64,000 bases of DNA from Candidatus Zixiibacteriota bacterium (GTDB taxonomy: Bacteria > Zixibacteria > MSB-5A5 > DSPP01), in contig JAKEHY010000016.1 of assembly GCA_022614805.1 (NCBI GenBank), positions 1-64,000 on the forward strand, read 5' to 3'. How positions within the stretch are numbered: the stretch's first letter is position 1; each line of letters begins with the position of its first letter. The notes beneath the pieces are model-generated. The model did no database searches. It was not told the DNA's origin and saw nothing but the letters and a program-made list of their open reading frames with translations. Below, piece by piece: positions 15,227 through 25,988 of the stretch. Both the position numbers and the translations under genes were made by a program.

Positions 15227-18184
15227 ATGATAGGTCAAACCGTCTCCCATTACAAAATTCTGGAAAAATTGGGCGAAGGGGGAATGGGGGTGGTGTACAA
15301 AGCCCACGATTCCAAGCTGGACCGGGATGTGGCGTTGAAGTTTCTGCCCCCTCATCTTGCCGCCGACCCGGTGGAAAAGGAGCGGTTTCTGCGCGAAGCC
15401 CGGGCGGCCTCGGCTTTGAACCATCCCAACATCACCACCGTTTTTGAAATAGATGAACACTTCGATCAGATTTTTTTGGCGATGGAACTGGTGGAAGGAA
15501 AGTCGCTCAAAGAACTTATTAAATCCGAATCGCTTCCCATCAAAAAGGTTCTGGAGATTGGCATTCAGGTTTGTGAGGGGCTGACCGACGCCGCGGAAAA
15601 GGGGATTGTTCATCGGGATATCAAATCGGATAATATCCTGCTCACTCCCAAAAATCAGGCCAAGATTATGGATTTCGGGCTGGCCAAATTCAAAGGCGCC
15701 GGCCAGCTTACGAAGGCCGGCTCGACCGTGGGAACGGCGGCTTATATGTCGCCGGAGCAGGCCTCTGGCGAAGAAGTCGACCATCGGTCGGACATCTTCT
15801 CTTTTGGGGTAGTTTTGTACGAGCTTCTGACCGGCAAGCTGCCTTTTCGAGGTGAACACGCCGGGGGACTGGCGTATTCCATTCTGAACGAGGAGCCGCC
15901 GCCTTTGGCCCGTTTTAATGACAAAACCACGCTGGAACTGCAACGCATCATCAGCAAGGCCCTGGCTAAAGACAAAGCCGAGCGCTACCAGCACATCGAC
16001 GACATGGCGGCCGATTTGCGGCACGAAAGAAAGAATTTGGAATATGCCAAAGCGCCGGTGGTGCCAAAACCGGAGGCAGTTCACCAGCCGAAGAAAAACC
16101 TGCTAAAAATCCTGGTTCCTGCTTCTGCCGCGGCCGTTTTGGTTCTTTTGTTTTTGATTTTCAACCCCTTCAAAGTGGAGGTCTCTCGGGACCAGACGGC
16201 CGAGGCCTCCCAGAATTCGTTGGCGGTTATGTATTTCGAAAACATTCCCGACCCGGAGGACAAGGATCATACCGGCGAAATGCTGGCGAATTTGTTAATC
16301 ACTTCCCTCTCGCAGGTTCAAGGGTTGGAAGTAATCAGCCGGGAACGGCTGTATGATATACAAACCGAGTTGGGGAAAGCAGGCGGGGAAAAAATAACCC
16401 CCTCGCTGGCCACCCAAATTGCCCAGCGGGCTGGTGTCAAAACGATGCTTTTGGGAAGCATCCTGCAAAAAGAGCCGGAATTGGCGGTAACCGCCCGTTT
16501 AATTGATGTCAAAACCGGAAAGATACTGAATTCTCAACGGATAACCGGCTATACGGCAGCCAAGATGTTTCCGATGGTGGATAGCTTATCGGTATTGGTG
16601 AGGAATGGGTTAAACGTGGTTGCCGTTCCGGCATCCCCGGCGAAATCGGTGGCGGAGGTGACCACCAGTTCTCCAGAGGCGTACCGCTCTTATTTGGAAG
16701 CGGAGGAACTGGCCAAGAAATTTTACACTGCCGAGGCCAAAGCAGCCGTGGAGCGGGCCATTGAACTGGACAGCAGCTTTGCTATGGCCTATTTCGGGCT
16801 TTCGCAGGCCAGTGGTGCTACTGGAGATGGCGTCGGTGAAAGAAAAGCTTTGCAGAAGGCCTGGCAGCTAAGAAAAAACGTGACGGAAAAGGAGCGTTTA
16901 CAAATTGAAGCGGCCTATGCTCGAGAAGTTGAGAATGACTTAGTCAAAGGGACGAAAATATTGGAAAAGCTTTTACAAAAATATCCGCACGAACAGAGCG
17001 TTTATGACGAGGTGGCCCGAAACTACTTGGCAGTCCACGAATATGAAAAGGCCCGTCAAATTTACCTGGCGGGATTGAAAAACGATTCTTTGGATAAAGG
17101 TTTTTGGAATAGTTTGGCCTACTTATACGCTGGCCTGAACCAAAGGGAAGAAGCTATGGAAGCCGTCGGCCGGTATTTGAAAATAGCTCCCGGCGAACCG
17201 AACCCCTATGACAGCAAAGGAGAAATCCACTTTGTATTTGGTGAAATCGATTCGGCTTTATACTGGTATCGGAAGGCCGTTTCCTTCCGCACCGATTTCG
17301 TCACCATAGAAAAATTAGGGTTCAATGCCCTTTTAAAGCTGGATTATGCCAATGCCGGGAAATATTTCCAGCTGTTTGGGTCCACCCCCGACGAGTTTCA
17401 AAAGCTACGGGCAACTTACGACTCCCTTTTGATTCCGCTTCACAAAGGGCAGCTCAAATGGACGGCGCAAGCGCTGCGGCAAGGTTTAGCCGCCTTCGAA
17501 AAGGAAGTCCCTCCACAAGTGAGGGGGGGTATCTACGGATTCTTTGGGCTTTTGGCTTTTGAAGCCGGTGACTATGTCGAAATGCTGAAATATGTTCAAA
17601 GAGCTTCCCAAGAGGCAAAAAAAGACCCCAGCGAAAAAATCTACGCCCGGGATGCGCTGGCACTGGCTTGGTTAAAAAACGGCAATCAAAAAATGGCTTA
17701 CAAAATATTGGAAGAGCTCAAACGCGACGTGGCCGGCGAACCTCCCCGCCGTCAACAAATATACGATTACGCCGCTGCGGTTGTGGCTTATGAAGAAGGA
17801 AAGTTCGATATGGCCCTGGAAAAGTTCAAAAGTGCTTTAGGGCCCCAGTTTCCCAAGCGCGCCCCTCAATTTTACTATGCCGTATGCCTGCTAAAAACAA
17901 GGCACCTCGCCGAAGCCATCGAGGAACTCAAGCGGGTAACCTGGTGGTCACCGATCTCCCTTCCCACCATCAGCTTGAATTTTTTACCTGTTGCCGACTA
18001 TTGGCCGATTGCGGCGGTGAAAGCCCATTACTGGCTGGGGGTGGCGTACGAGCAAAAAGGGGATAAAGAGCAGGCCCGGAAAGAATACGAAAAGTTTTTG
18101 GAAATCTGGAAGAATGCGGATTTCAATTCGCCGGAGATGGCGGACGCAAAGCAAAGATTGGAACGATTGAAGGGGAAAGCTTAG
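15227..18184 (+). CDS. Hanks-type Ser/Thr kinase with TolB-like and TPR domains
   Basis: The protein has 985 residues. Kinase domain 8-270: glycine loop GEGGMG (16-21), Lys38, HRD (129-131) with DIKSDN, DFG (149-151), and a GTAAYMSPEQ activation segment. One membrane helix follows (293-312). Residues 330-470 read SLAVMYFENIPDPED and LLGSILQKEPELAVTARL, like the TolB/FlgO-type domain often found behind such kinases. Residues 480-980 are TPR repeats (GLSQASGATGDG, YAGLNQREEAMEA). The kinase is cytoplasmic and the sensor part faces the periplasm. Substrates are unknown. It is transcribed divergently from mscS. Confidence 0.9.
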   Translation: MIGQTVSHYKILEKLGEGGMGVVYKAHDSKLDRDVALKFLPPHLAADPVEKERFLREARAASALNHPNITTVFEIDEHFDQIFLAMELVEGKSLKELIKSESLPIKKVLEIGIQVCEGLTDAAEKGIVHRDIKSDNILLTPKNQAKIMDFGLAKFKGAGQLTKAGSTVGTAAYMSPEQASGEEVDHRSDIFSFGVVLYELLTGKLPFRGEHAGGLAYSILNEEPPPLARFNDKTTLELQRIISKALAKDKAERYQHIDDMAADLRHERKNLEYAKAPVVPKPEAVHQPKKNLLKILVPASAAAVLVLLFLIFNPFKVEVSRDQTAEASQNSLAVMYFENIPDPEDKDHTGEMLANLLITSLSQVQGLEVISRERLYDIQTELGKAGGEKITPSLATQIAQRAGVKTMLLGSILQKEPELAVTARLIDVKTGKILNSQRITGYTAAKMFPMVDSLSVLVRNGLNVVAVPASPAKSVAEVTTSSPEAYRSYLEAEELAKKFYTAEAKAAVERAIELDSSFAMAYFGLSQASGATGDGVGERKALQKAWQLRKNVTEKERLQIEAAYAREVENDLVKGTKILEKLLQKYPHEQSVYDEVARNYLAVHEYEKARQIYLAGLKNDSLDKGFWNSLAYLYAGLNQREEAMEAVGRYLKIAPGEPNPYDSKGEIHFVFGEIDSALYWYRKAVSFRTDFVTIEKLGFNALLKLDYANAGKYFQLFGSTPDEFQKLRATYDSLLIPLHKGQLKWTAQALRQGLAAFEKEVPPQVRGGIYGFFGLLAFEAGDYVEMLKYVQRASQEAKKDPSEKIYARDALALAWLKNGNQKMAYKILEELKRDVAGEPPRRQQIYDYAAAVVAYEEGKFDMALEKFKSALGPQFPKRAPQFYYAVCLLKTRHLAEAIEELKRVTWWSPISLPTISLNFLPVADYWPIAAVKAHYWLGVAYEQKGDKEQARKEYEKFLEIWKNADFNSPEMADAKQRLERLKGKA

Positions 18185-18191
18185 AGAGAAC

Positions 18192-18239
18192 GGGCGGGTT
18201 AACCCTCGCTTTCGCTCGGGATATAAACCCGCCCCTACA
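18192..18239. repeat. Palindromic repeat GGGCGGGTT / AACCCGCCC
   Basis: GGGCGGGTT (18192-18200) pairs with AACCCGCCC (18226-18234), with an inner stem rich in CGCT/GCGAG. The ending CCCCTACAA matches the repeat at 709-736. It lies between two convergent genes and may end both transcripts. Confidence 0.6.
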
Positions 18240-18245
18240 AAAAAC

Positions 18246-19859
18246 TTATCGTATTGTAATGTCCACTCCTTCGGTTTCGAAGCGGGCTCGGACAAAGACC
18301 GTATCCGGGTAGAAAAAGGCCGGTTCGGGGAAAGCAAACGGTGCGAGTGAACCCGGTTCGCGTTTTCGGTCATGGTTTTCGTCCACAAAGCCGGAAAGAA
18401 AATATTTTCCGGCCAGAAGCGGGATTGAAAAGGCGGAATCCAGAAGCGTTTCGGTTTTAACCCACCCGGAACGAATTTCACGGAACTCCAAGACGACTGT
18501 ACCCGCCGGGTTTCCGACCAAAAGTCCGGTGACGGTTCCGAGCGAATCAAGAAAATAGGTGCGGAAGCCAAGCGTAAGCGAATCGGTGGAAGGATTTCCG
18601 GCCTTATCCGCCACCACTCCAGCCGGAAGACGGAAGCGGTACCATTCCCCCGGGTGCAGAGGGACTTGGGGAGCGAAGAAAAAGGCGTTGGCCTGCGGCC
18701 GGGACCAGACCGCCGGCACGGCGGCGCCAAGAGAGTCCAAAAGCCCCGGCGCTCCGGCCTCAAATTTGGATAAGACGGGCTCCGAAAAGTATATTTTCAA
18801 GGTGTCGGAAAAGCCCATCCGCTCCCGCCGGTTGGGGGGTTCCGAATAAACAGGCTTGGGCGGGATTTCATCCGATTTGGCTCCAATTAAAAAAACGGCG
18901 CTGTCTTCTCCGCTCCGGCTTTCCGATTTGGCAACAAAATCGGAAAAATAAACGACGGCCTCTTTTTCCTCCATAGGAAGACCAGCGACCAAATGCAGTT
19001 TATCCTTCTGGTTGGGATTCCAAAAAACCGAGCGGACGGGAATCTCTTCGCCCGGGGCGCCGGTAAAAATCTTGAAATTGGCCGGCAAGGTATCGGGAAA
19101 ATCCAGCGGACGGTTGAAGGTCAAAACCAAAAGCCGGTCGGCATTCATACGGGCGTCCTGGAGTTCCAACCGGGCGGTGTCCAGCGGTTCTAAAAAAATC
19201 TGGGCGGGGAGTGTTTTCTCGCCCACTCGGGCCGTTACAACGTCCCGATCATGCAGGCCGAACTTCTGGCCGGAGGAGGCCAAAAGCCGGTACCGGCCGG
19301 AAGGCAAAAAGGAAAATTTAAAGAGGCCATCCTTGCCGGAAGCAGTCTGATAATCCGGTTTTTTCCAGTCGGGGGGGGCCGCGGTATCGGCCATCCGAAA
19401 AGCCTGGACGAAGGCCTGGCTCACCGGGGCGGTTTTATCGAACACCTGACCGGCAATTTCGCCGGAATCGATTGTTTCCCCCGTGGAAAAAGCGAAGCTG
19501 TATGCTTGGGCCAGGGAATTTCCGTGCAAATCCCGAACCCCGGTCCCCAGCGAAATCACGTAGGTGGCGCCCTTTCTCAAGTATCGATTCGGATAAATCC
19601 GGTAGGTTTTCCCTCTAAGTTCATCACGAAACGAATCGGCCAAGGGCGGCGAAATGAAAACGTTGGCAGTCAGCGATGTGCGCACCACTTTTTCGGAGAA
19701 GACAAACTCGAAAAAAGCGCCGGTGTCGACCTGAAGGGAACCGGAAGGGGGGGAACAGGAGAGCACCTCGGGCGGGGTTTTATCCTCCGGCCCGCCGGGG
19801 GGGGCGCCGAATTTGGCACAACTGGCGAAAAGAAGCGAAAAAAGGAAAGCCCTTCTCAA
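18246..19859 (-). CDS. Exported lipoprotein with Ig-like domains
   Basis: The protein has 537 residues. A signal peptide with lipobox FASC (Cys14) marks it as a lipoprotein. Residues 28-130 look like a bacterial Ig-like (Big_5) domain: [19 protein letters not shown], then FVFSEKV, then [17 protein letters not shown] second copy appears near 340-440 (IYFSEPV, then [19 protein letters not shown]). Between them is a carboxypeptidase-regulatory-like segment ([20 protein letters not shown]). The likely start is TTG at 19859, overlapping the stop of the TPR lipoprotein gene. Probably a cell-envelope structural protein; function unknown. Confidence 0.65.
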   Translation of the reverse strand: MRRAFLFSLLFASCAKFGAPPGGPEDKTPPEVLSCSPPSGSLQVDTGAFFEFVFSEKVVRTSLTANVFISPPLADSFRDELRGKTYRIYPNRYLRKGATYVISLGTGVRDLHGNSLAQAYSFAFSTGETIDSGEIAGQVFDKTAPVSQAFVQAFRMADTAAPPDWKKPDYQTASGKDGLFKFSFLPSGRYRLLASSGQKFGLHDRDVVTARVGEKTLPAQIFLEPLDTARLELQDARMNADRLLVLTFNRPLDFPDTLPANFKIFTGAPGEEIPVRSVFWNPNQKDKLHLVAGLPMEEKEAVVYFSDFVAKSESRSGEDSAVFLIGAKSDEIPPKPVYSEPPNRRERMGFSDTLKIYFSEPVLSKFEAGAPGLLDSLGAAVPAVWSRPQANAFFFAPQVPLHPGEWYRFRLPAGVVADKAGNPSTDSLTLGFRTYFLDSLGTVTGLLVGNPAGTVVLEFREIRSGWVKTETLLDSAFSIPLLAGKYFLSGFVDENHDRKREPGSLAPFAFPEPAFFYPDTVFVRARFETEGVDITIR

Positions 19860-21436
19860 CGGGAGAGCTTTTCCTTCAGGGCCACATTTTCCGGGTCCAT
19901 ATCCAAAGCTTTCCGGTATTGAACGTGGGCTTCCTTCTTTTTGCCCATCGCCCGGTAAATATCTCCCAAATGCTCGACGATGATGGCGTCCTTGTTGTTT
20001 TTCTCCAAGGCCCGGCGGATGTACTTCTCGGCCTCCTTAAGCTTTCCCATACGGAACAACACCCAGCCGTAGCTGTCCAGGAAGGCGCCGTTTTCCGGCT
20101 CTTTTTCGAGCGCCTTTTCAATCATTTTTTTGGCTTCGGGCAGGTTTTCGTTGCGGTCGGCCCAGGTGTAACCCAGGTAGTTCAGGGCCTGGGCGTGCTC
20201 CGGCTCCAGGGAAAGAACTTTTTTGAAAACAACAACGGACGTATCGACGCGGCCGGAACGCTCCAGGGCGGCGGCGTAGGAGAAGAGGAAATTCAGGTTC
20301 TCCGGTTCTTCCGCAACCAACCGGTCAAAGACAGCTCGGGCGGAATCGTTTTGCTTTTGGGCGGCGAAGGCCTGCCCGACCCAGAAGCGGAGGTCGGGGC
20401 TTTCGGGAAATTTTTCCAGCCCCCGGCGGGCCACCGCGAGCGCTTTCTCCGGCTTTTCCCAGGAAAGATAGGTCAAGGCCAGCCCGGTGAACCCCTGCGG
20501 CAGGGTGTCGGCCCGTTGGATAAGCTTCTGGTAAAGGCTTTCGGCGCGGGAATAATCCGGCCGCAGAAAGGCGATACGGGCCAGGTAGAAAAGCGGCACG
20601 TAATCGGCGGAGTCCTCTGCCAGGCGAACCAGAACCGATTCGGCGGAGGCAAATTCCTTCAACTCGAAGTACAAATCCCCCAGGTGCAGGGCCACCGCCC
20701 GGTCGCTGGAATCCCGTTCCAAAAGCTTTTGATAGACTTCCGCCGCCCGGGCATATTCCCCGCTTCGTTCCAAACTTTCCCCGAGCAAAAGATAGGCCCG
20801 CCCATCGGAGGAATCCGACTCGAGGTACCGCTCCGCTTCCGCGGCCGCATCGGCGTGGCGGCCCCCCGCCCAGAGCAACTGCACCAACTGGTAAAAGTTG
20901 GAGTAGGAGGGGGAAAGGCGGGTCAGTCTTTTCTGCGCCCGGATGGCGGTTGCGGAATCTTTGGTCTGTTCCGAAATGCGGGCCAGATACCACCAGGCCG
21001 AAGTTCCGGAGGAATCAATGCTCACAGCCGAGAGGTAACGCTTTTTGGCCTCCTCCCAGTCGTTTAAGTGGCGGGCGCAGTCGGCCAAAAGCTGCTCCCG
21101 TTCCCAAGTCTTAATGGTCAGCTTTTCCCCTTCCAGCCGGGCGGAAGGGTAATCTCCGAGGAAAAAGTAGCTCTGCGCCAGGGCCAGGCGGATTTCGTAG
21201 GAATCCGGGTCGTAGCGCAGGGCCTTTTGAAACTCTTCGGCGGCGCGGCGGAAATCGCCCGAATGGCGGTACAAATCGCCGCTGACATAATGCTCGTAGG
21301 CCTCCTGACTGAACAGGATTTTCACCTTTGAGGGTTTCCCGACTTCCACCTTTCCTTTTTGCCCGGCGCAAGCGGCAAACAGAAGAATAAAAAGAAACCC
21401 AAGAACCACGCTTTTGATAAAAAAACCGACCTTCAT
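19856..21436 (-). CDS. TPR-repeat lipoprotein
   Basis: I choose the ATG at 21436 because AGGTG lies six bases upstream; the GTG at 21445 has no such site. The signal peptide ends in the lipobox FAAC. The remainder is a regular TPR solenoid of about a dozen units, for example [20 protein letters not shown], and near the end [19 protein letters not shown]. Such outer- or inner-membrane TPR lipoproteins act as scaffolds in envelope assembly or secretion. It is translated with the Ig-like lipoprotein downstream through a 4-base overlap (19856-19859). Confidence 0.75.
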   Translation of the reverse strand: MKVGFFIKSVVLGFLFILLFAACAGQKGKVEVGKPSKVKILFSQEAYEHYVSGDLYRHSGDFRRAAEEFQKALRYDPDSYEIRLALAQSYFFLGDYPSARLEGEKLTIKTWEREQLLADCARHLNDWEEAKKRYLSAVSIDSSGTSAWWYLARISEQTKDSATAIRAQKRLTRLSPSYSNFYQLVQLLWAGGRHADAAAEAERYLESDSSDGRAYLLLGESLERSGEYARAAEVYQKLLERDSSDRAVALHLGDLYFELKEFASAESVLVRLAEDSADYVPLFYLARIAFLRPDYSRAESLYQKLIQRADTLPQGFTGLALTYLSWEKPEKALAVARRGLEKFPESPDLRFWVGQAFAAQKQNDSARAVFDRLVAEEPENLNFLFSYAAALERSGRVDTSVVVFKKVLSLEPEHAQALNYLGYTWADRNENLPEAKKMIEKALEKEPENGAFLDSYGWVLFRMGKLKEAEKYIRRALEKNNKDAIIVEHLGDIYRAMGKKKEAHVQYRKALDMDPENVALKEKLSR

Positions 21437-21479
21437 CCCCTTCACCTGAAATTTCTTACCCGAAAAACCGCCAAATTTT

Positions 21480-22358
21480 TCATTTTTTTTCCGCCATCAC
21501 GATGCGCACCACCCCAAACAGGTCAATAAAGGCGGTCGGTTCTTGATACGAATCGGTTTTTCTTATCCATTCGGAAACTTCACCGGCCTGGTTTTCCCCC
21601 ACCTCCAAGGCCAAAAGCCCTCCCGATTTCAACGCCCGGGCGGCCTGGGTGGCAATTTGGGCGTGAAACCAAGTGCCCCCGTTTGGGCTTTCGAGGGCAA
21701 GTCTTGGTTCAAAATTCCGCACCGAGGAGGCGAGGTTTGAAAATTCGTCCGGCGACACATAGGGCGGATTGGAAACAATCAAATCGAACCGTTCCGGCGC
21801 CTTCAGCGGCCTCAAAAGATTTCCCCGCACGAATTGAATTCTTTTCTCCAGCCCCAGGCTGCGCGCGTTTTTCTTTGCCACCCAAAGGGCTTCTTTGGAT
21901 ATATCGGTCGCCACCGCCCGGGCTTGGGGCAATCGCGAAAGCAAAGCCAAAGCGATGCAGCCGGAGCCAGTGCCAACGTCGAGGATGGAAACGGGATAGT
22001 CTTTCCCTTTCTTTTCAAAGAGCGACTGCACGCACTTTTCCACCAGCACTTCGGTCTCCGGTCGGGGAATCAAGACGGCCGGGCTTATTTTGAACTTCAG
22101 TCCGTAAAATTCGGTCTCCCCGGTTATATAGGCCAGCGGGCGGCCGCCCCGGCGCTGCAGGATGATTTCTTCCACTTTCTTCCCGGCCGAAGCGGGAGCC
22201 AGCCGGGGCAACTCGGCCGCCAACCGCGCATTTTCCCAATCGGCGGCGAAAGACAAAACCCACCAAGCCTCCTGTTCAAAGTTGGGCACCCCCAAGCGCT
22301 CCAGTTTGGAGGAAGCCTGCTTAAGCAGTTGGGCGTAAGTCCTTTCAAAACGACTCAT
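21480..22358 (-). CDS. prmC: Release factor N5-glutamine methyltransferase PrmC
   Basis: PrmC methylates the glutamine of the GGQ motif in peptide chain release factors, using S-adenosylmethionine. The catalytic motif [10 protein letters not shown] is present, as is the SAM-binding strand [16 protein letters not shown]. The N-terminal helical domain binds the release factor. I prefer ATG at 22358; a TTG at 22391 would overlap the prfA stop but has no ribosome site. Its place directly behind prfA, its substrate gene, is the classical arrangement. Confidence 0.92.
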   Translation of the reverse strand: MSRFERTYAQLLKQASSKLERLGVPNFEQEAWWVLSFAADWENARLAAELPRLAPASAGKKVEEIILQRRGGRPLAYITGETEFYGLKFKISPAVLIPRPETEVLVEKCVQSLFEKKGKDYPVSILDVGTGSGCIALALLSRLPQARAVATDISKEALWVAKKNARSLGLEKRIQFVRGNLLRPLKAPERFDLIVSNPPYVSPDEFSNLASSVRNFEPRLALESPNGGTWFHAQIATQAARALKSGGLLALEVGENQAGEVSEWIRKTDSYQEPTAFIDLFGVVRIVMAEKK

Positions 22359-22387
22359 GCTCTTTGCCCTTGCAACACCAGCGACCG

Positions 22388-23455
22388 TCAAAGGTTCGTG
22401 TTTTTCAGCCGTTCTTCCTGCTCCTTGGTCCGAAGGGCTTCCACGATGGCCTCAATTCCTCCTTCCAGAATGCTCTCCAATGAATGCAGGGTCAAGCCGA
22501 TGCGGTGGTCGGTCACCCGGTTCTGGGGGAAATTGTAGGTGCGGATTTTTTCCGAACGGTCGCCGCTGCCGACCATCGAGCGCCGGGCTGTGTCGATTTT
22601 TTCCTTTTGTGCAATTTGGGCCTGGTCCAAAAGCCGCGCCCGCAAGACTTTCATCGCCTTGGCCTTGTTTTTTATCTGGGAGCGTTCATCCTGGCAGCTT
22701 ACCACTAGGCCGGTGGGGATGTGGGTAATGCGCACGGCCGAATCGGTGGTGTTTACCCCCTGTCCCCCCGGGCCGCCGGCGCGGAAAACGTCGACGCGCA
22801 AATCGGCCGGGTTAATCTGAATATCCACATCTTGCGCTTCCGGCAAAACCGCCACGGATGCGGCCGAGGTGTGAATCCGGCCGGAGGCCTCCGTCGCCGG
22901 CACACGCTGGACCCGGTGGACGCCCGATTCATGCTTCAATTTGCCGAAAGCCCCATTCCCCTCGATTAAGAAAACCACTTCCTTGAACCCTCCCAAGCCG
23001 GTGGGGTGGGAGGACAAAAGCTCCAATCTCCACTTCTGCCGTTCGGCAAAGCGCAGGTACATCCGGTAAAGCTCGGCCGCAAACAAAGCCGCCTCTTCCC
23101 CGCCCGTGCCGGCCCGGATTTCAACGATGACGTTCTTGGTGTCGTTCGAGTCGCGCGGGGCCAAGAGCAGTTTCAATTTCTCTTCCAACCGGTCCTTTTC
23201 CGGTTTCAGTTCTTCCAGTTCCGCTTTGGCCATATCTGCCAGTTCCCGGTCGGAGGCGCTTTTCAGTTTTTCATCCTCCTCAATTTGGGACAAAACCTGC
23301 CGGTAGCGGGTGGCGGCCTGCACGGTTTCCTCCATACCGGCCCGCTCCCGGGCGATTTTTTGGAGGCGGGGCGGTTCGGCCAAAACCGTCGGGTCGGACA
23401 AAAGCTCGGTCAGTTCTTTGTATTTGTTTTCAACTTTTTCCAGAAGTTTCAGCAT
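22388..23455 (-). CDS. prfA: Peptide chain release factor 1
   Basis: RF1 ends translation at UAA and UAG. The 355-residue length is normal. The stop-codon reading motif PAT (186-188, in [14 protein letters not shown]) identifies RF1 rather than RF2. The catalytic GGQ is at 230-232 in [16 protein letters not shown] ribosome site lies just before the ATG at 23455. It is followed by prmC, which would methylate Gln232, and preceded by the DUF1385 gene. Confidence 0.96.
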   Translation of the reverse strand: MLKLLEKVENKYKELTELLSDPTVLAEPPRLQKIARERAGMEETVQAATRYRQVLSQIEEDEKLKSASDRELADMAKAELEELKPEKDRLEEKLKLLLAPRDSNDTKNVIVEIRAGTGGEEAALFAAELYRMYLRFAERQKWRLELLSSHPTGLGGFKEVVFLIEGNGAFGKLKHESGVHRVQRVPATEASGRIHTSAASVAVLPEAQDVDIQINPADLRVDVFRAGGPGGQGVNTTDSAVRITHIPTGLVVSCQDERSQIKNKAKAMKVLRARLLDQAQIAQKEKIDTARRSMVGSGDRSEKIRTYNFPQNRVTDHRIGLTLHSLESILEGGIEAIVEALRTKEQEERLKNTNL

Positions 23456-23527
23456 GTCTCCTCAAAATATAAATTTGCCGACAAAATAGAAAGTCGCAAA
23501 ACGGCTTAAAGAAACGGGTAAATGAAG

Positions 23528-24502
23528 CTAAGAAGCCGCCGCCGGAACGGACTCCGGCAGGGCCCCTTTCAGGGCGGCGATAGCCACTTCTATCTGGTCG
23601 TCGGAAGGGGGGCGGGTGGTGATTTTCTGCAGCCAGATGCCAGGGGCGATGACGGCTCGGCCGAGCCAGCTTTCCTTTATGCGGGCGGACCATTTTAGAA
23701 CTTCATAGCTCCCCCCCGCCACCAGGGGTAAGAGCAAAAGATGATAACCGAACCGCTCGAAAACGTTGGGCGCTTCTCCGGCTACCAGAAGATAGGCCGC
23801 ATCCGAAGCGGAGTAGATGAATATGGCCAGAAGCGCTACCAAAATTAGAAACGAGGTGCCGCAGCGGGGGTGCATCGTCGGATATTTGCGGATGGCACCG
23901 ATTTCCAACGGGTCGCCGGCTTCAAAGGCGTAGATGGTCATATGCTCGGCCCCGTGATACTGAAAAATCCGCTGAAAATCTTTGAAACGTGAAAGCACAA
24001 AAAGATAGGCCAGAAAAATGGCCACCCGGAACCCGCCCGCTAAAAAATTGAAGGCGACGGCGTTGCGTTTAAGCCCGAAAAGATTGGAAAGCCAGATGGG
24101 GACAAAAAAGAAAAGCAGAATCCCCAACCCCAAAGCCAGAATGGTGGTCAAACCCAAAACCCAGTCCGACTGCTTTTTCACCGCTTTCGTTTCTTTTTCC
24201 GGGTTTTCTTTTTTCTTTTTCTCCTCCTCCGCGGCGAGAGCCACCTCGGCCGAAAAATTCAAGCTTTTGGAGCCGATGTAAAGCATTTCGAACAAGCCGA
24301 CGACCCCGCGGACGATGGGAACGTTCAGCCATTTGATGCGTTTGACGATGGGCAAGAACTCTCCATCAGTGGAAACGATTTGCCCGTCCGGCCGGCGCAC
24401 GGCGGTGGCCACCTTGGCCCATGAGCGAATCATCACCCCTTCGATAACCGCTTGCCCGCCGACGTTTTTCTCCGGGTTGTTGGCCAAACAGCAAGTAAAC
24501 AT
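23528..24502 (-). CDS. DUF1385 (YqhQ-like) membrane protein
   Basis: The 324-residue protein opens with the DUF1385 signature VGGQAVIEGVMIRS and carries the conserved FQYHGAEHMTIYAFE and KYPTMHPRCGTSFL blocks. About four membrane segments are visible (near 118-140, 155-175, 220-240, 255-275). Genes of this family usually lie between rpmE and prfA, as here. The molecular function is not established. A Lys/Glu-rich loop (about 95-110) lies between the N-terminal domain and the first membrane helix. Confidence 0.85.
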   Translation of the reverse strand: MFTCCLANNPEKNVGGQAVIEGVMIRSWAKVATAVRRPDGQIVSTDGEFLPIVKRIKWLNVPIVRGVVGLFEMLYIGSKSLNFSAEVALAAEEEKKKKENPEKETKAVKKQSDWVLGLTTILALGLGILLFFFVPIWLSNLFGLKRNAVAFNFLAGGFRVAIFLAYLFVLSRFKDFQRIFQYHGAEHMTIYAFEAGDPLEIGAIRKYPTMHPRCGTSFLILVALLAIFIYSASDAAYLLVAGEAPNVFERFGYHLLLLPLVAGGSYEVLKWSARIKESWLGRAVIAPGIWLQKITTRPPSDDQIEVAIAALKGALPESVPAAAS

Positions 24503-24558
24503 TTAAATAATGCCCTTGTCCCCCACGGAAAAATATGGAATAAAGTTGGGCAAAAAAC

Positions 24559-24750
24559 TCAATTTTTCAAGGCCGCCCGCCAGTTCAAAATCGACAGAAA
24601 ACCAAAAAACAGCAAGGCCGGGTAGGAAACCCAATGCGGAACGACCCACGCGCCAATCTGGACTTCTATGCTGTAAGCCAAGCGAAGCAAATGCAGCAAA
24701 AAAATCAGCGTAAATAAGAACCCGGAAATAATAAAAAGCGTTTTTTTCAC
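24559..24750 (-). CDS. Small two-helix membrane protein
   Basis: The likely product has 63 residues from GTG at 24750; TTG at 24756 is possible. Two hydrophobic helices are visible (about 4-22 and 38-54). The gene begins within ten bases of the rpmE stop and has no clear ribosome site, so translation may depend on rpmE. I do not recognise a family. It separates rpmE from DUF1385. Confidence 0.5.
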   Translation of the reverse strand: MKKTLFIISGFLFTLIFLLHLLRLAYSIEVQIGAWVVPHWVSYPALLFFGFLSILNWRAALKN

Positions 24751-24759
24751 AGGCAAGAC

Positions 24760-25005
24760 TTACGTGTCGGTCTTGGCCGCGGCCGTCGATTTCGGCTTCT
24801 TTTCGACTTTCTTTTGATAGCGTTGGCGGAACTTTTCCACCCGGCCGGCGGTGTCAATCAGCTTCTGCTTGCCGGTGAAGAACGGATGGCAGGCCGAGCA
24901 GATTTCGACGTGTATGTTCCGTACCGTCGAGCGGGTCTGGATGACGTTCCCGCAGGCGCAGGTGATGGTCGTATCGTAGTAGGCCGGATGTATCTTTTCT
25001 TTCAT
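24760..25005 (-). CDS. rpmE: 50S ribosomal protein L31 (zinc type)
   Basis: The 81-residue product begins [20 protein letters not shown], the L31 signature. It retains the four cysteines of the zinc-binding type: the C-x-C of TCACGN and the C-x-x-C of [13 protein letters not shown]. The C-terminal tail is Lys/Ala-rich and longer than in many homologues. A GGGAG site precedes the ATG. L31 bridges the 50S and 30S subunits. The gene heads the rpmE - DUF1385 - prfA - prmC cluster. Confidence 0.95.
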   Translation of the reverse strand: MKEKIHPAYYDTTITCACGNVIQTRSTVRNIHVEICSACHPFFTGKQKLIDTAGRVEKFRQRYQKKVEKKPKSTAAAKTDT

Positions 25006-25068
25006 TTATTGGCTCCCTTCAGAGACATTATGATAGCTTAACGAACCGAAAAATGCAAGCCATCTACT

Positions 25069-25105
25069 AAAACCGTGCCAGGTTCCCTTCGGTTCCCCGG
25101 GCACG
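25069..25105 (-). terminator. Probable terminator of pcm
   Basis: CGTGCC (25074-25079) pairs with GGCACG (25100-25105), with an inner GG/CC stem. On the minus strand it is followed by TTTT (25069-25072). It lies between the pcm stop and rpmE. Confidence 0.55.
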
Positions 25106-25166
25106 ACCAGGCACCGGGAGTACCCCAAAAAGCGCCCTTCCCGTCGAAAATCGGGGCTATGATATG

Positions 25167-25802
25167 CTACTGCCGGGTCAAGGGGACGAAGCGAACCGGA
25201 ACCCCTCTCTTTTTGACCACCCCCTCTTCCGTGCGGATGAAAAGATAAAGATACTGCTCCCGTTCCGTGCCGAGCGGAGCCACCAGCCGCCCCCCATTTT
25301 TTAACTGCCCCAAAAGCGGAGGCGGAAGCTCTTCGGCGCAGGCCGTTACGATTATGGCGTCAAAAGGAGCCATTTCCGCCCAGCCATTGTAACCGTCGGC
25401 TATTTTTATCCAGACGTTTTTGTAGCCCAGGGAGGTGAGCAGATCAGCCGCCCGTTTTCCCAGCTCCGCCACAATTTCAAGGGAATAAACCTCTCCCGCC
25501 AACTCGGCTAAGATGGCGGTCTGGTAGCCGGAGCCGGTGCCGACTTCCAGCACCCGATGCTTGGGGGAAAGGGCCAAAAGCTCGGTCATCACCGCCACTA
25601 TGTAGGGCTGTGAGATGGTCTGCTCCAAGCCAATCGGCACAGGTTCATCACTGTACGCTTCTTCTATGTACTCTTCTGGAAGAAAAAAATGGCGGGGGAT
25701 TTTGCGCATCGCCCCCAGAACCCGCTGGTCCTTTACGCCCCGGGCTTCAATTTGGTGAGCCACCATCCGTTCGCGAAGTTTTTGGTACGGGTCGACGGTC
25801 AT
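25167..25802 (-). CDS. pcm: Protein-L-isoaspartate O-methyltransferase
   Basis: This enzyme methylates damaged L-isoaspartyl residues in proteins and so starts their repair. The family blocks are present: FFLPEEYIEEAYSDEPVPIG, TISQPYIVAVM, and the SAM-binding VLEVGTGSGYQTAILAEL. I use ATG at 25802 (MTVDPYQKL) rather than a TTG fifteen bases upstream. No strong Shine-Dalgarno site is visible. It is divergent from eno, with a palindromic repeat between them. Confidence 0.93.
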   Translation of the reverse strand: MTVDPYQKLRERMVAHQIEARGVKDQRVLGAMRKIPRHFFLPEEYIEEAYSDEPVPIGLEQTISQPYIVAVMTELLALSPKHRVLEVGTGSGYQTAILAELAGEVYSLEIVAELGKRAADLLTSLGYKNVWIKIADGYNGWAEMAPFDAIIVTACAEELPPPLLGQLKNGGRLVAPLGTEREQYLYLFIRTEEGVVKKRGVPVRFVPLTRQ

Positions 25803-25834
25803 AAGAACAATATACAAAAAGAACAGTGTACCTT

Positions 25835-25923
25835 GTCATTTCGAACGAAGTGAGAAATCTGGGTGGGGAAGGGAGAAGTCCCTCCACCCCGCTGCCCAGA
25901 TTCCTCGCTTTGCTCGGAATGAC
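25835..25923. repeat. Palindromic repeat, GTCATT ... GGAATGAC type, copy 1
   Basis: The left end reads GTCATTTCGAACGAAG and then GAGAAATCTGGG. The right end reads CCCAGATTCCTCG and then CTCGGAATGAC. An inner stem pairs GTGGGG with CACCCC. The same ends flank 34620-34718. It fills the gap between the divergent pcm and eno genes. Confidence 0.75.
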
Positions 25924-25988
25924 GATGAAGGAAATCTTCAGGCAACAAATCTCTTGCCCAAATTTTTTTTTCCTTTACTTTTGCGGCC

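Noticed and set aside
19676-21067. Open frame of 463 codons antisense to the TPR lipoprotein
   Set aside because: The TPR pattern on the minus strand explains the region; the plus frame is a shadow.
25074-25105. Hairpin considered as SRP (4.5S) RNA
   Set aside because: The conserved GGAAG...GCAGC core of SRP RNA is missing. A terminator of pcm fits better.
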